Source: Ensifer sp. LC11 (GTDB lineage Bacteria; Pseudomonadota; Alphaproteobacteria; Rhizobiales; Rhizobiaceae). From it: a DNA stretch of 64,000 nucleotides. A program made the position numbers and the translations under genes. The stretch covers positions 62,001-126,000 of the forward strand of contig NZ_MBSO01000010.1 of assembly GCF_001695835.1 (NCBI RefSeq), in the 5' to 3' direction. Under the pieces are notes generated by a model, which was not told where the DNA came from, did no database searches, and saw only the letters and a list, made by a program, of their open reading frames with translations. The first letter of the stretch is position 1, and each line of letters opens with the position of its first letter. Positions 9,316 through 17,660 of this stretch are shown in pieces.

Positions 9316-9622
9316 GAACAATCACTTTTGTGAGAATTGGCTTTGACGGAGCGCGCTCGACCCTCCGATAGAAGCTGGCGTGCAGCACGCCGGACGTAAG
9401 ACCGGCCGCCCGATTGGGGCCGGCACGGGTGGCGCAATTTATTCAAACGGACGTTAATCGCAAGCCGTTAACCGGTCACGTAGAGGACGGGCGCAGCTAA
9501 GAATTCGCTAACCATATTTCATGTTCCCGGGGGAACAGCGGCATCGACGCCACACGATAGTCTCCGTGTCACGATTTCTACCGACACACGTCAACAAACG
9601 CAGGGCTCGGAGGACAAGGGAC
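9316..9622. other. Intergenic region with no clear gene
   Basis: No convincing ORF. The region holds the upstream sequence of the acetyltransferase gene, a GC-rich hairpin (CCGGCC ... GGCCGG, 9402-9423) and an AT-rich stretch around 9435-9470. Promoters for both flanking genes must lie here, but none is clear enough to place. Confidence 0.5.
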
Positions 9623-9781
9623 ATGATCAAAACCGCTTTCGGCGTCAACGTCACTGTACTGGTTTTCTCGATCACCGTAATCGCCATCATGCACTTTGCC
9701 CTGTCCCAATATCGGGCGCCCGAAATCGCCGATATCAACCTGCCCGACTACACGACGATCACCTCATCCATCCATCGCTGA
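9623..9781 (+). CDS. Small single-pass membrane protein
   Basis: The 52-residue product has one hydrophobic helix (VTVLVFSITVIAIMHFAL, residues ~9-26) and a short polar tail. ATG 9623 is preceded by a strong ribosome site (GGAGGACAAGGG). The open frame extends further upstream, but the ribosome site and the hydrophobic start favour 9623. Function unknown. Confidence 0.6.
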   Translation: MIKTAFGVNVTVLVFSITVIAIMHFALSQYRAPEIADINLPDYTTITSSIHR

Positions 9782-10256
9782 TGGCGTAGCTCGGATTGAG
9801 CGTGCCGCTTCCGATAGCGGCCGGCGACGGCGGGCGGGAAACGGGTGGTTTCCCGGATCACCGGGACCGAGAATGTCCCATCAAACGATGGAGCCAGCCA
9901 TGATGTCTCTCCTCACCCTTCACATGATCGCAGCCGCGCGCGGTGACGGTCTTCGTCCCGAGTTGCTTGCCGCCAAAACCAGCGTTCAGCCGGTGACGAT
10001 GGTCGCTGGGCACGCGATGCGAGCCTTGAATGCCGGATGGCCCCAGCGATCCCAACATGTTCGCTTCCGACGCATAGAAGCTTGAACCCCGTCCCGTTGG
10101 CGTCCTTGCGCCACGGGTGAAGACGCCCTCGGACGGCATACGTCAATCAACATACTTCGCTTATCCATGAAGGCCCGGATGGAATATGTTAGGCAGCCGG
10201 TTGAGCGAATCGCCGCTCCCGGCGGCGCTGGACAGGACATGCAGGAAAGGCCCGAG
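9782..10256. other. Low-information spacer, no confident gene
   Basis: Overlapping frames on both strands here lack recognisable domains. A possible 61-codon + strand ORF (9901-10085, beginning MMSLLTLHMIAA) has only a weak ribosome site. I see no repeats, RNA gene or terminator I can support. Confidence 0.4.
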
Positions 10257-10622
10257 ATGAAGGATCCGCAAAACGAACTGAAGCTCAGCGCTTTCACGTT
10301 CCACGAGCAGGCGGTGCGGGCATCCGTCGGCGGGAAACCGCTGGCACTCGATGCGCTCGAGCTCGGCGGCGAGATCCTGGTCGTCCTCACGTGGCTCGGC
10401 AATTCCGAGAGAGGCCTGCGCAAGCCGGAATATGTGTTGCCCTTAAGCGCGGTGACGCACCAGAGCCTGAGCAACGATCCGGAAGCGAACTACAAATGGG
10501 CCATCGGCGCACCGCTGCCGCAATCGCTGTTTGACGGCAGCGCATCACGGCAGTTCAGAAGGCAGTTCGGGGTCAGGAGTGGGCCAGCGCTGACACTGCC
10601 GTTGGAGCCGACGCGCCATTGA
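10257..10622 (+). CDS. Hypothetical protein
   Basis: 121 residues beginning MKDPQNELKLSAFTF, mixed alpha/beta composition, no recognised domain. ATG 10257 was chosen because AGGAAAGG lies 8 nt upstream; the frame is open further upstream to 10167. It is followed by decayed phage sequence on the other strand. Confidence 0.5.
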   Translation: MKDPQNELKLSAFTFHEQAVRASVGGKPLALDALELGGEILVVLTWLGNSERGLRKPEYVLPLSAVTHQSLSNDPEANYKWAIGAPLPQSLFDGSASRQFRRQFGVRSGPALTLPLEPTRH

Positions 10623-10900
10623 TGCCCAGGTTCGGTTGGACCTCGGCCCCGGAAGGATCGTTGTAGGTGTGACCGGGATTTTGTAGAATTCGGTGAGGTG
10701 CGCGATGACGTCCATGGCGCGATGCCACTGGGTTTCCGTCATCGGTGGTCGCCGCGGGCGAGCGTGCCCGCCCCCTCGACGAAGAAGTGATAGTGCCCCT
10801 TGTCAAGTTTGGAGGCTCAATAGGCGCCGGCGCTCCAATGCGCGATGATACGCGACGTCTGCACCGGCTGGAGCCATTCCAGCGGTGGGCGGTCGATCAT
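10560..10900 (-). pseudogene. Decayed phage-type N-acetylmuramoyl-L-alanine amidase
   Basis: Reading the minus strand from ATG 10900 gives MIDRPPLEWLQPVQTSR then IIAHWSAGAY, an in-frame TGA, then HYHFFVEGAGTLARGDH: the start of a PGRP/amidase-type endolysin. After a stop and frame change the text continues MTETQWHRAMDVIAHL and FYKIPVTP, and in a third frame AEVQPNLGIN, the C-terminal amidase landmarks. The middle (~60 residues) is missing. At least one nonsense codon, two frame changes and an internal deletion make it a pseudogene. It is distinct in sequence from the intact prophage amidase at 53.6 kb, suggesting an older phage insertion. Confidence 0.75.
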
Positions 10901-11003
10901 AGCGATTTCCTTGGAGAGAGATGTACGCCCAGAGGTAATTGAAACGAGGCACAAGTTGAATTAGTCGAGATCCATCGCGTTAACTCTGAGGGGGGGACAG
11001 GGC

Positions 11004-11696
11004 ATGAAGTTCGTTGAGAGGCTTGCGCGCAATTATCTGCGCAAACGAGGCTATTCCATTTCGGAATGTGGCGCTGAGGATCATGACGGCGACTACCGTC
11101 TTGTGCGCTATTCCAGCTACGACCAGTATGTTTCAGTCCAGACCGAGGGGAACAAGCGCAAGATCAATCAGGTGTGGGCTGACGAGGCCACCATTGATGT
11201 GATCTGCGACTATATCCGCAAAACAATTCCCGATGCGAAGCGCGGTCTTTGCCACGGGTCGAGGAATGGTACGGAGGTGCGCTGGTTTTCGGAGCGTCTG
11301 GGTATCGACGTCATGGGGACGGACATTTCCGACACCGCCTCTCAGTTTGGGCTCACCCAGTGGGACTTCCACAACGAAAACCCGGCTTGGGAGAAAGCTT
11401 TCGACTTCGTCTATACCAACTCCCACGATCATGCCCATGATCCGAAAAAGGCCTTCACAACTTGGGTCGGACAACTTGCCGCTGGCGGGAAGCTCTTTAT
11501 CGAGCATTCCGTCGGGCATGCCCCGGCGGCTGTATCCACTCTGGATCCTTTCGGTATAGACCCGAAGCTGCTGCCCTATGCGGTCTTGGGATTCGGCGAC
11601 GGAAAGTTTGCCGTAACTGACGTTCTCAAGCCCGATCACAAAAAGGCAGGCGGCCCAATCTGGGTCTTTGTGATCGAGCGCGTCCAGGCGAACTAG
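11004..11696 (+). CDS. Class I SAM-dependent methyltransferase-like protein
   Basis: The 230-residue product has a glycine-containing SAM motif I region (GLCHGSRNGTEV) followed by an acidic strand end (IDVMGTDIS) and a later FDFVYTNSHDHAHD segment, as in Methyltransf_11-type enzymes. The substrate is unknown. The start follows a purine-rich ribosome site (GAGGGGGGGACAGG). No operon partner is visible; a 281-bp gap with no recognised feature separates it from the DUF5131 gene. Confidence 0.7.
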   Translation: MKFVERLARNYLRKRGYSISECGAEDHDGDYRLVRYSSYDQYVSVQTEGNKRKINQVWADEATIDVICDYIRKTIPDAKRGLCHGSRNGTEVRWFSERLGIDVMGTDISDTASQFGLTQWDFHNENPAWEKAFDFVYTNSHDHAHDPKKAFTTWVGQLAAGGKLFIEHSVGHAPAAVSTLDPFGIDPKLLPYAVLGFGDGKFAVTDVLKPDHKKAGGPIWVFVIERVQAN

Positions 11697-11977
11697 AGGC
11701 TGCTTACAGCCTTCCACATGGCGTCGATCTCAGTCCCGGCAAGACCGAGTGCGGCGCCAACCATCACGTGGCGGGTGCATGCGATTGAAGGTGGTCGCGC
11801 ATGCACATTCGATCTCCGCTTTGCCCCGGTCTGAGCCCGGCGGCAGGCCCGCGATCGTCGATGTGAGTAAATGAGTCGTTCTTCGCCTTCAAAAACTCTT
11901 CCAGACGATCTTAAACCTTTGGTGACCACGTAGGATTGAAGGTAGGATTCGACTGATTTGCAACAAGGGGAAGCGCG

Positions 11978-12814
11978 ATGGCTTCGAACTCAACTATTGA
12001 GTGGACTGACCACACCTTCAATCCTTGGACCGGATGCACAAACATCAGCCCTGGATGCGATAACTGCTACGCTGAAGCCTGGTCCAAACGCTCAGGCCAG
12101 GTCAAGTGGGGGAACTCGCCACGAAAGAGAACGACCGAGGCCTATTGGAAGGCTCCGCACATGTGGCAAAAAAGAGCCGCACAGTTCGCGGCGCAGTACG
12201 GGCGCCGGCAGCGAGTATTCTGTGCATCGCTGGCCGATGTGTTCGATAACAAGGCCGACGCGAAGTGGCGGGAAGATCTATTCGAGGTTATCAGGGCGAC
12301 CCCTGCTCTCGATTGGCAACTCCTGACAAAGCGCCCGCAAAACATCCGTAAGATGCTGCCGAGCGATTGGGGTGATTCGGGATACTCGAATGTTTGGCTC
12401 GGCTTCACCGCTGAGGACCAGACTAGGTTCGAACAACGCAAAAGGTTCATAGCGGAGATCCCAGCGGCAGTTTGGTTTGTTTCCTATGAACCTGCTATTG
12501 GGCCTTTGCGTATCGTCGAGAGCGACCCAAAACCAAACTGGCTCATCAGTGGCGGCGAAAGCGGTCATGGCGCGAGACCAATGCTCGCGCAGTGGGCACG
12601 CGACGTTATTTCAGACTGCCGTCAGTTCGGCATAGCGGCGTTTCATAAACAGTGGGGCGCCATTGGCAACAACCCACTTGTCGAGGAGCAGGGTATGTCG
12701 CCGGCCGAAGTCAAGGAGCTTGACATCTATGGCAAGGGCGGCGGGCTGATGGACGGCCAACTCGTTCGAGAATTTCCGCATGTGAACATTAGCGATCAAC
12801 GCATGCGAGCTTGA
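11978..12814 (+). CDS. DUF5131 / phage Gp37-Gp68 family protein (three-Cys motif)
   Basis: The 278-residue product begins STIEWTDHTFNPWTGC and has a cysteine cluster CTNISPGCDNC (C-x6-C-x2-C) followed by YAE, the hallmark of this family, whose cysteines recall but do not match the radical-SAM CX3CX2C cluster. LLTKRPQNI and WLISGGESG are further family landmarks. AAGGGGAAG precedes the start. Its stop overlaps the TTG start of the next gene, and the family is commonly paired with TcmP. Biochemical activity is unknown to me; a role in mobile-element conflict is only inference from position next to an attachment site. Confidence 0.85.
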   Translation: MASNSTIEWTDHTFNPWTGCTNISPGCDNCYAEAWSKRSGQVKWGNSPRKRTTEAYWKAPHMWQKRAAQFAAQYGRRQRVFCASLADVFDNKADAKWREDLFEVIRATPALDWQLLTKRPQNIRKMLPSDWGDSGYSNVWLGFTAEDQTRFEQRKRFIAEIPAAVWFVSYEPAIGPLRIVESDPKPNWLISGGESGHGARPMLAQWARDVISDCRQFGIAAFHKQWGAIGNNPLVEEQGMSPAEVKELDIYGKGGGLMDGQLVREFPHVNISDQRMRA

Positions 12815-14118
12815 CGAATCGGCCGTGGTTCAACTCACTGTTGTCGAAAGAGCAGAGGAGTTGCATCATAGCAGAATTCGGTTGGAAAGTCGGCGCACCC
12901 CCACCGCCACTACACGATCACAGCGACGCCAAATTGAGGCTGATTGCCGAATACTTGGAACGCTATTTCCCGGCCATCCTCGTTAGCCGAGGGCAGACGC
13001 GACAACGGATCACCCTGGTCGACGGCTTCTGTGGTGGTGGAAAATTCACGAGGGATGGCGCCTATACGAAAGGTACGCCCTTTCTGTTTCTCGAAGCAGT
13101 CGAGAATGCCGAACGCCAGGCCAACGTTGGCCGATCGAAAAAGCTTACGATCGATGCCGAGTTCCATTTCGTCGACAGCAACCAGCACCACATCGACTTT
13201 CTACGCAACGAGCTCATTCAAGCGGGCTACTCGGCGAAACTCGATCAATCGATTTTTCTCCACTGTAGCGAGTTCGAGCAGATATTCCCGGACATCTGTC
13301 GTCGCATCGAGGTTCGCACCCGTGGCTATGTTGGTCGGTCGATCTTCCTCCTCGACCAGAAAGGATACACCGACGTCACGTTTGAGACGGTGAGGCAAAT
13401 CCTTCGGTTCTCTGCTGCAGAGTGCATCCTGACATTCGCCGTGGGGTGGTTGATCGACTACTTGAGCAACAAGCCTGAGGTTCTGCAGCGAGTAGCGCCC
13501 GTCGAGCTTTCTGCGGACCAGATTAAGGAATTCCTCCGCCTGAAGGGCGAGTGGGGTGGTCGCTATTCAGTACAACGGCTGCTGCTTCGGCACATCTCTC
13601 AGGCAACCGGTGCGGAATTCCAGAGCCCCTTCTTCTTGCGCTCCCAGGAAGCCAGAAAAGACCTTTGGCTCGTGCATCTTTCCAAACACCTAAAAGCGCG
13701 CAACGTCATGGTCGATAGTCACTGGATTATCAACAATCAGTCCCTTCACCAGGGGCATGGTGGGTTGGAGATGCTCGGCTTTGATCCGAACATCGATCAA
13801 GGTGGGGCACCTGATTTTTGGTTTGGAGCGAACGACCAAACGAAGATGAAAGAGCGCCTGGCAGAGGATTTTATGAGGCGCATTCACGACCAACATCGCC
13901 ACGCGCCAATTTCCTATTCTCGCTTCTTAACCTCGATCGCGAACGAAACACCGGCAAGACTGACCGACCTCGATAACGTCACATCGTTGCTCGTCGAAGA
14001 GAAAGAACTCGACCTAAGGAACGAGCACAATTCGGCGAAGCGGAGTTCAAGACCCGGCCAACGCGACAGCATCGCTATTGCCCGCGAACCGAGACTCTGG
14101 TCGTTCGGGAAAACCTAG
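12811..14118 (+). CDS. tcmP: Three-Cys-motif partner protein TcmP
   Basis: 435 residues. The landmark DGFCGGGKF (residues ~70-78) after the charged TLV strand and the N-terminal HDHSDAKLRLIAEYLERYF match the TcmP family, which takes its name from co-occurrence with DUF5131-type proteins. It starts at TTG 12811, overlapping the upstream stop (TTGA), so it is probably translated by coupling; no ATG fits as well. GC content is lower than in the hut genes, consistent with acquisition. The gene ends 131 bp before attL. Confidence 0.82.
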   Translation: MTNRPWFNSLLSKEQRSCIIAEFGWKVGAPPPPLHDHSDAKLRLIAEYLERYFPAILVSRGQTRQRITLVDGFCGGGKFTRDGAYTKGTPFLFLEAVENAERQANVGRSKKLTIDAEFHFVDSNQHHIDFLRNELIQAGYSAKLDQSIFLHCSEFEQIFPDICRRIEVRTRGYVGRSIFLLDQKGYTDVTFETVRQILRFSAAECILTFAVGWLIDYLSNKPEVLQRVAPVELSADQIKEFLRLKGEWGGRYSVQRLLLRHISQATGAEFQSPFFLRSQEARKDLWLVHLSKHLKARNVMVDSHWIINNQSLHQGHGGLEMLGFDPNIDQGGAPDFWFGANDQTKMKERLAEDFMRRIHDQHRHAPISYSRFLTSIANETPARLTDLDNVTSLLVEEKELDLRNEHNSAKRSSRPGQRDSIAIAREPRLWSFGKT

Positions 14119-14128
14119 CAGTGAAAAG

Positions 14129-14183
14129 AATTTTGACACCGGAGATCGGAGAAATTGTTTTTCCGGTTTTCGCTGTCAAAATT
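14129..14183. repeat. Inverted repeat downstream of tcmP
   Basis: AATTTTGACA (14129-14138) and TGTCAAAATT (14174-14183) are perfect 10-bp inverted arms with a 35-nt spacer, in the host-side flank between tcmP and attL. Possibly a terminator of the DUF5131-tcmP transcript. The TTTTGACA/TGTCAAAA halves recur, abutting, at 22578-22593 inside the prophage. Confidence 0.45.
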
Positions 14184-14249
14184 CCGGAAAATCGCGGCGA
14201 GCTACAGGCGTAAAACGCAAAAAACCGTGTAATTCCAATGACTTGGGAA

Positions 14250-14294
14250 TGGTAGCGGAGGAGGGATTCGAACCCCCGACACAAGGATTATGAT
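14250..14294. other. attL (45-bp direct repeat, tRNA-Met 3' remnant)
   Basis: These 45 bases are identical to 62820-62864, the 3' part of tRNA-Met including the encoded CCA. Identity stops exactly at 14249/62819 and 14295/62865. The sequence right of it is not tRNA, so this copy is the displaced original 3' end and marks the left prophage border. The integrase gene begins about 190 bp inside. Confidence 0.93.
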
Positions 14295-14447
14295 GCCAAT
14301 GCTCTGACTTATAGCGGTTTTTCGCGGGTCGTCAATTCAACAAACCTTCCAGAAAAATCGTCTTATTATCAAGCTATTTCAGTGTATTAGTCAAAGATCA
14401 GCGATCCCAGCCGTTTCCGTACAAAGAGCTTGCCTGGCGAAACGCCA

Positions 14448-14468
14448 CCGGTATAAAGCCGGTATAAA
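14448..14468 (+). repeat. Paired CCGGTATAAA direct repeats, left integrase arm sites
   Basis: CCGGTATAAA occurs at 14448-14457 and 14459-14468, an 11-bp step, just upstream of int. The same pair with the same step and orientation occurs near the right end at 62723-62743. Such paired one-turn repeats at both ends of an element are typical of integrase or excisionase arm-type sites; they may also overlap the int promoter. Confidence 0.65.
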
Positions 14469-14480
14469 AGCGGGGTGGGC

Positions 14481-16583
14481 ATGGCAAGCGAAAACGTCTT
14501 CATTGAAAAAGAACATGCAGACCGGGCGGCGGAAATGGCCGCGTCAGGGTCGACACCGGACGGCAAACCATTCTTCTTTTCTGACCGTGGTGTGCCGGGT
14601 CTTCGCCTGTTGGTGCAGAGTAGCAAGGCGGCCTGGATTATTCGATATGGCGCGAAATCCACGTCGAAGACGCTCGGCTATCACTTCCCTGGCGACCACA
14701 TCCGCAGCATCACGATCAAGCAGGCCAGGGATTTGGCGCAGGAAGTGCAGCGTCTTGTCCAGAACCGAGAGGAAGGCAAGATCGATGGCGTGATCGCCGC
14801 CTTTCACGAGCAAAGGAAAGGCAAGAAGTCGGTCGCCAAGGCGGTGGACGAAGCTAAACCGGTCGCGACGACATGGACGCTGAAGGAGTGTTTCGAGCAG
14901 ACAATACAAGACAAGCGGAGCCAGGATCACACTAACCCGATTTCCGACGCCCAGGAAAAGGACATGCGGGTAACGATGGGTCGGTCCGCATTTGCAAAGT
15001 TGATGTCGACTCCGGCTGTTTTGATCTCCCAGGGAGACATCGAATCCGTCCGCGATACCGTAAAACAGGAGCAGGAGCAGGCTGGAAACTCGGGTATCAG
15101 CCCTTCGAACAAAGTGATCAATCATACCAGGGCTGTTCTCGACTATTGTGCGAGCAGATACAGCGGACCTTCAGGCCTCGGAAGGGTACAGCCGTGGTGG
15201 CGGATGCTCGCGACCCTCTACAAGACACCGAAGAAGAAGCGTAAGCCTCACCTTGAAGACATCGTTCGTACGCTAATGCTCGCGGAAGAGTATCTCGACA
15301 AGCCGCTTCCCGGACGTGCGATCAAGGCCGCAGGTGTTAAGCCTGGCACTCTTGCCGGGCTGTGGTGGATTATCCTCACGTGTCAACGGTCTGACGCAGG
15401 CCTGTCACTTCTACCTTACAACGTCGGACCGGACCTGGGTCCTGATCTCGCCTCCCCGGTCAAGGGGTGGCAACTGGCGGCTTGGGACGAAGGTACCATG
15501 AAAGCGGGCGAGTCATTCGTACTGCCGGTACCGGCTCGGTCATGGGGTTTTATCCAGCAGCTTCGGTCGAAAAATCGGCATCATGCGTCCGATCACTGGG
15601 TCTTCCCAAGCGAGAAAGATGCTGAAAAACACGCGACGGTCAGTGGCATCTATCGCATTCTGTATCGCCTCGCAGGCCGCGACGCACTGATCCAAATTCC
15701 GAAGCAGATTGGAGACGAAACAAAAAAACGGGATCGCAAGGCCTCTATCAGGACGGAGAGGAAGGACCTGCTGGCGGAAGCCGGTATCGAATGGTGGTCG
15801 ATGCACGACGTCAGAAGGACGCTCGGAGAGGTGCTCAAACAGAAGGGCATTCCGGGCGGCACGTCCGCGATCTTGGCTCACGAGGTTCAGGAAAGCGAGG
15901 CACTGACTGCAACAGCATCGGAACAGCGTCGCGCGGACTTCCTCCGACAGCGGACAGCGAAAATCACACGCATGGCATACGACAGTGAATCGCAGTTTAT
16001 CGAGCTTAAGCGCGAGGCCATGGAGATTTGGACGAATGCCGTGCTCGATTGTTATGAAGAGCTGACCGGTAAGTCGGCCGCGCGACGCTCTGTTGAAGCC
16101 GAGCGGGCCCTACTATTGGCGATCTATCAAGATGCGACGTCGCTCCAAGACGCGAAAAAACACGCTCTCATCGAACTGGAGAAGAAGCGCCACGAGAGTG
16201 TTGATGCGCTGAAAAAAGAAGAAGCGATGCTGTTGGCTTTGATGCAGTCGTCGACCGACCTTGCCAAAATCCGGCAGGTAAAAGCTTGGGTCGAGGAATC
16301 CAGACAGATCACCGAACAGTATAGGACAAGTCCGGCTAATGAGCTTTCGCGCTTGAGCCGCGAGTACAAGAGCCTGTCGATGATAATGGTAGGAGGTCTG
16401 CGGTCTAATGGTGCATCCAAGATTGATCTGCCCACCGATGCGCCGGAATATGAGGTCCTGCGCACCCGTTTTCTGCTGAGCGAGATCGATTACGAAACGT
16501 TCAAGCGAGAAGTCGAACAGCGCTGGCGCATTGATTTCAGCTTGATGTCGGACCGTATCGTCCTGCCCAAGACGTCGGAGTGA
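14481..16583 (+). CDS. int: P4-type tyrosine integrase with C-terminal coiled-coil extension
   Basis: The 700-residue product has an N-terminal DUF4102-like domain (FSDRGVPGLRLLV, residues ~33-100), core-binding region, and catalytic domain with Arg I in TCQRSDAG (~R303), box II HDVRR (H442, R445) and a tyrosine in RMAYDSESQF (~Y500) in the P4-integrase context. The usual LGH box reads LAHE. P4 integrases are ~400-450 residues; here another ~200 residues follow the tyrosine, much of it charged helix (ALIELEKKRHESVDALKKEE). ATG 14481 was chosen over GTG 14475. It lies next to attL, as expected for the enzyme recombining the tRNA-Met att sites. Confidence 0.9.
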   Translation: MASENVFIEKEHADRAAEMAASGSTPDGKPFFFSDRGVPGLRLLVQSSKAAWIIRYGAKSTSKTLGYHFPGDHIRSITIKQARDLAQEVQRLVQNREEGKIDGVIAAFHEQRKGKKSVAKAVDEAKPVATTWTLKECFEQTIQDKRSQDHTNPISDAQEKDMRVTMGRSAFAKLMSTPAVLISQGDIESVRDTVKQEQEQAGNSGISPSNKVINHTRAVLDYCASRYSGPSGLGRVQPWWRMLATLYKTPKKKRKPHLEDIVRTLMLAEEYLDKPLPGRAIKAAGVKPGTLAGLWWIILTCQRSDAGLSLLPYNVGPDLGPDLASPVKGWQLAAWDEGTMKAGESFVLPVPARSWGFIQQLRSKNRHHASDHWVFPSEKDAEKHATVSGIYRILYRLAGRDALIQIPKQIGDETKKRDRKASIRTERKDLLAEAGIEWWSMHDVRRTLGEVLKQKGIPGGTSAILAHEVQESEALTATASEQRRADFLRQRTAKITRMAYDSESQFIELKREAMEIWTNAVLDCYEELTGKSAARRSVEAERALLLAIYQDATSLQDAKKHALIELEKKRHESVDALKKEEAMLLALMQSSTDLAKIRQVKAWVEESRQITEQYRTSPANELSRLSREYKSLSMIMVGGLRSNGASKIDLPTDAPEYEVLRTRFLLSEIDYETFKREVEQRWRIDFSLMSDRIVLPKTSE

Positions 16584-16589
16584 CCGTCC

Positions 16590-16913
16590 ATGTCCGCACC
16601 CAATTTTAACCGCGCTCGACCAGAATATCTCGCAGACATCGAGGAACTGCGCGGCCGCCTTTCTGATGACCAGATCGCCGACGTTCTGGAGCGATATCAG
16701 GCTGGTGGCCTGGATCGCGACCAGACGATGGAGGCGCTCGCTATCGATTACATCGGCCTCCTGTATGAGCTGATCGCCGTCTATGAGATTGAGGCTCCGG
16801 CACCCGATCCGGCAGAGGAAGAACGTCAGGCGACGGTAATGAGCATGCTGCTCAACGGCGAGGAAGTCCCGATGGACCTGCGACAGCCTGCATCCTGGCG
16901 GGTGCGGCATTAG
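16590..16913 (+). CDS. Hypothetical protein downstream of int
   Basis: 107 residues, acidic, largely helical, starting 6 bp after int and so likely co-transcribed. RLSDDQIADVLERYQAGGLDRDQTMEAL could be a small helical fold. The position would suit an accessory recombination factor, but it is not basic like most excisionases, so no function is assigned. Confidence 0.6.
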   Translation: MSAPNFNRARPEYLADIEELRGRLSDDQIADVLERYQAGGLDRDQTMEALAIDYIGLLYELIAVYEIEAPAPDPAEEERQATVMSMLLNGEEVPMDLRQPASWRVRH

Positions 16914-16921
16914 AGAGATTA

Positions 16922-16943
16922 GAAGCTAAGACAAGGTAGCTTC
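16922..16943. terminator. Hairpin between convergent genes
   Basis: GAAGCTA (16922-16928) pairs with TAGCTTC (16937-16943) across 8 nt. It lies between the convergent int-operon end and the end of the zinc-finger operon. There is no clear U-run, so intrinsic termination is only suggested. Confidence 0.4.
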
Positions 16944-16976
16944 CAATCTCGAAGCCGAAGTGGCCGGAAAATCAGG

Positions 16977-17660
16977 CTAATCCATTGCCCGATAGTGGGC
17001 GTCGAGATCAAGAATGACCCCGTCCTGTTCCTCGTTGAGCGGATATACCAGGTGCTTATGTCGCTCGCACAGCGTCAAGCAAACGGAAATGCCCATCCGC
17101 AATCTACCCGGCTCCCCGCACTCCTGACACGTCTGCAGTGATCGCCGATACGCGATGCCGCGCAATCGGCCGACGGCTTCGTCGTCTCCGCTCTCGGGGT
17201 CAGGATTTCGGGTATGAAACAATCTCATCGCGCCAAATTTTTCTTTACCCCAGCGCAGGTAATACCGCTTGCCCTGCCGGTGCAGCTCGCGGAGGCCGTC
17301 ACAAAACTCTCGTAATATCCCTTCCCAGCCCGGAGAGAATTCCAACCCCCGACCGCCCGGCAAATCGTCCTCAGGTAAAAAAACGTCGGCATACTCCGCT
17401 CGGAAATAGAAGAACCTCCGCCGCACGTGGATTTCATGGTGCATCGCCAGGATGTCCTCCCATGAGAACCCGATCTGGTGCAGTTCGTCCGGTTTCGGCC
17501 AGCTGTGATCGCGCGGAAAAACCGGTCGGCGGCAGGTCAGGTCGCCGACTTCGAGGATGTGGACAATACTTGTCTGCCACTTGAGCCCCAGGATCGCGGT
17601 AGCCGAACTCAGTGGGATCAACTTGTGTGACCTCCGATATCCAAATTTAGATTCCGGCAT
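16977..17660 (-). CDS. Zinc-finger phage protein, paralogue A
   Basis: The 227-residue product carries GKEKFGAMRLF followed ~30 residues later by TCQECGEPGRLRMG and TLCERH, the CxxCG...C-x2-H signature of a widespread uncharacterised phage/bacterial family (KEKFGGLRFY ... TCExCGxPGxLR ... TLCxxH). A zinc ribbon is expected, from family knowledge. ATG 17660 has GGGAGG upstream; its start overlaps the end of the upstream paralogue by 14 bp. It is last of five coupled minus-strand genes. Confidence 0.75.
   Translation of the reverse strand: MPESKFGYRRSHKLIPLSSATAILGLKWQTSIVHILEVGDLTCRRPVFPRDHSWPKPDELHQIGFSWEDILAMHHEIHVRRRFFYFRAEYADVFLPEDDLPGGRGLEFSPGWEGILREFCDGLRELHRQGKRYYLRWGKEKFGAMRLFHTRNPDPESGDDEAVGRLRGIAYRRSLQTCQECGEPGRLRMGISVCLTLCERHKHLVYPLNEEQDGVILDLDAHYRAMD

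Noticed and set aside
14250-14330. Second tRNA-Met gene at attL
   Set aside because: Only the 3' 45 bases are tRNA; anticodon-stem and 5' sequences beyond 14294 do not fold, so it is an att remnant.
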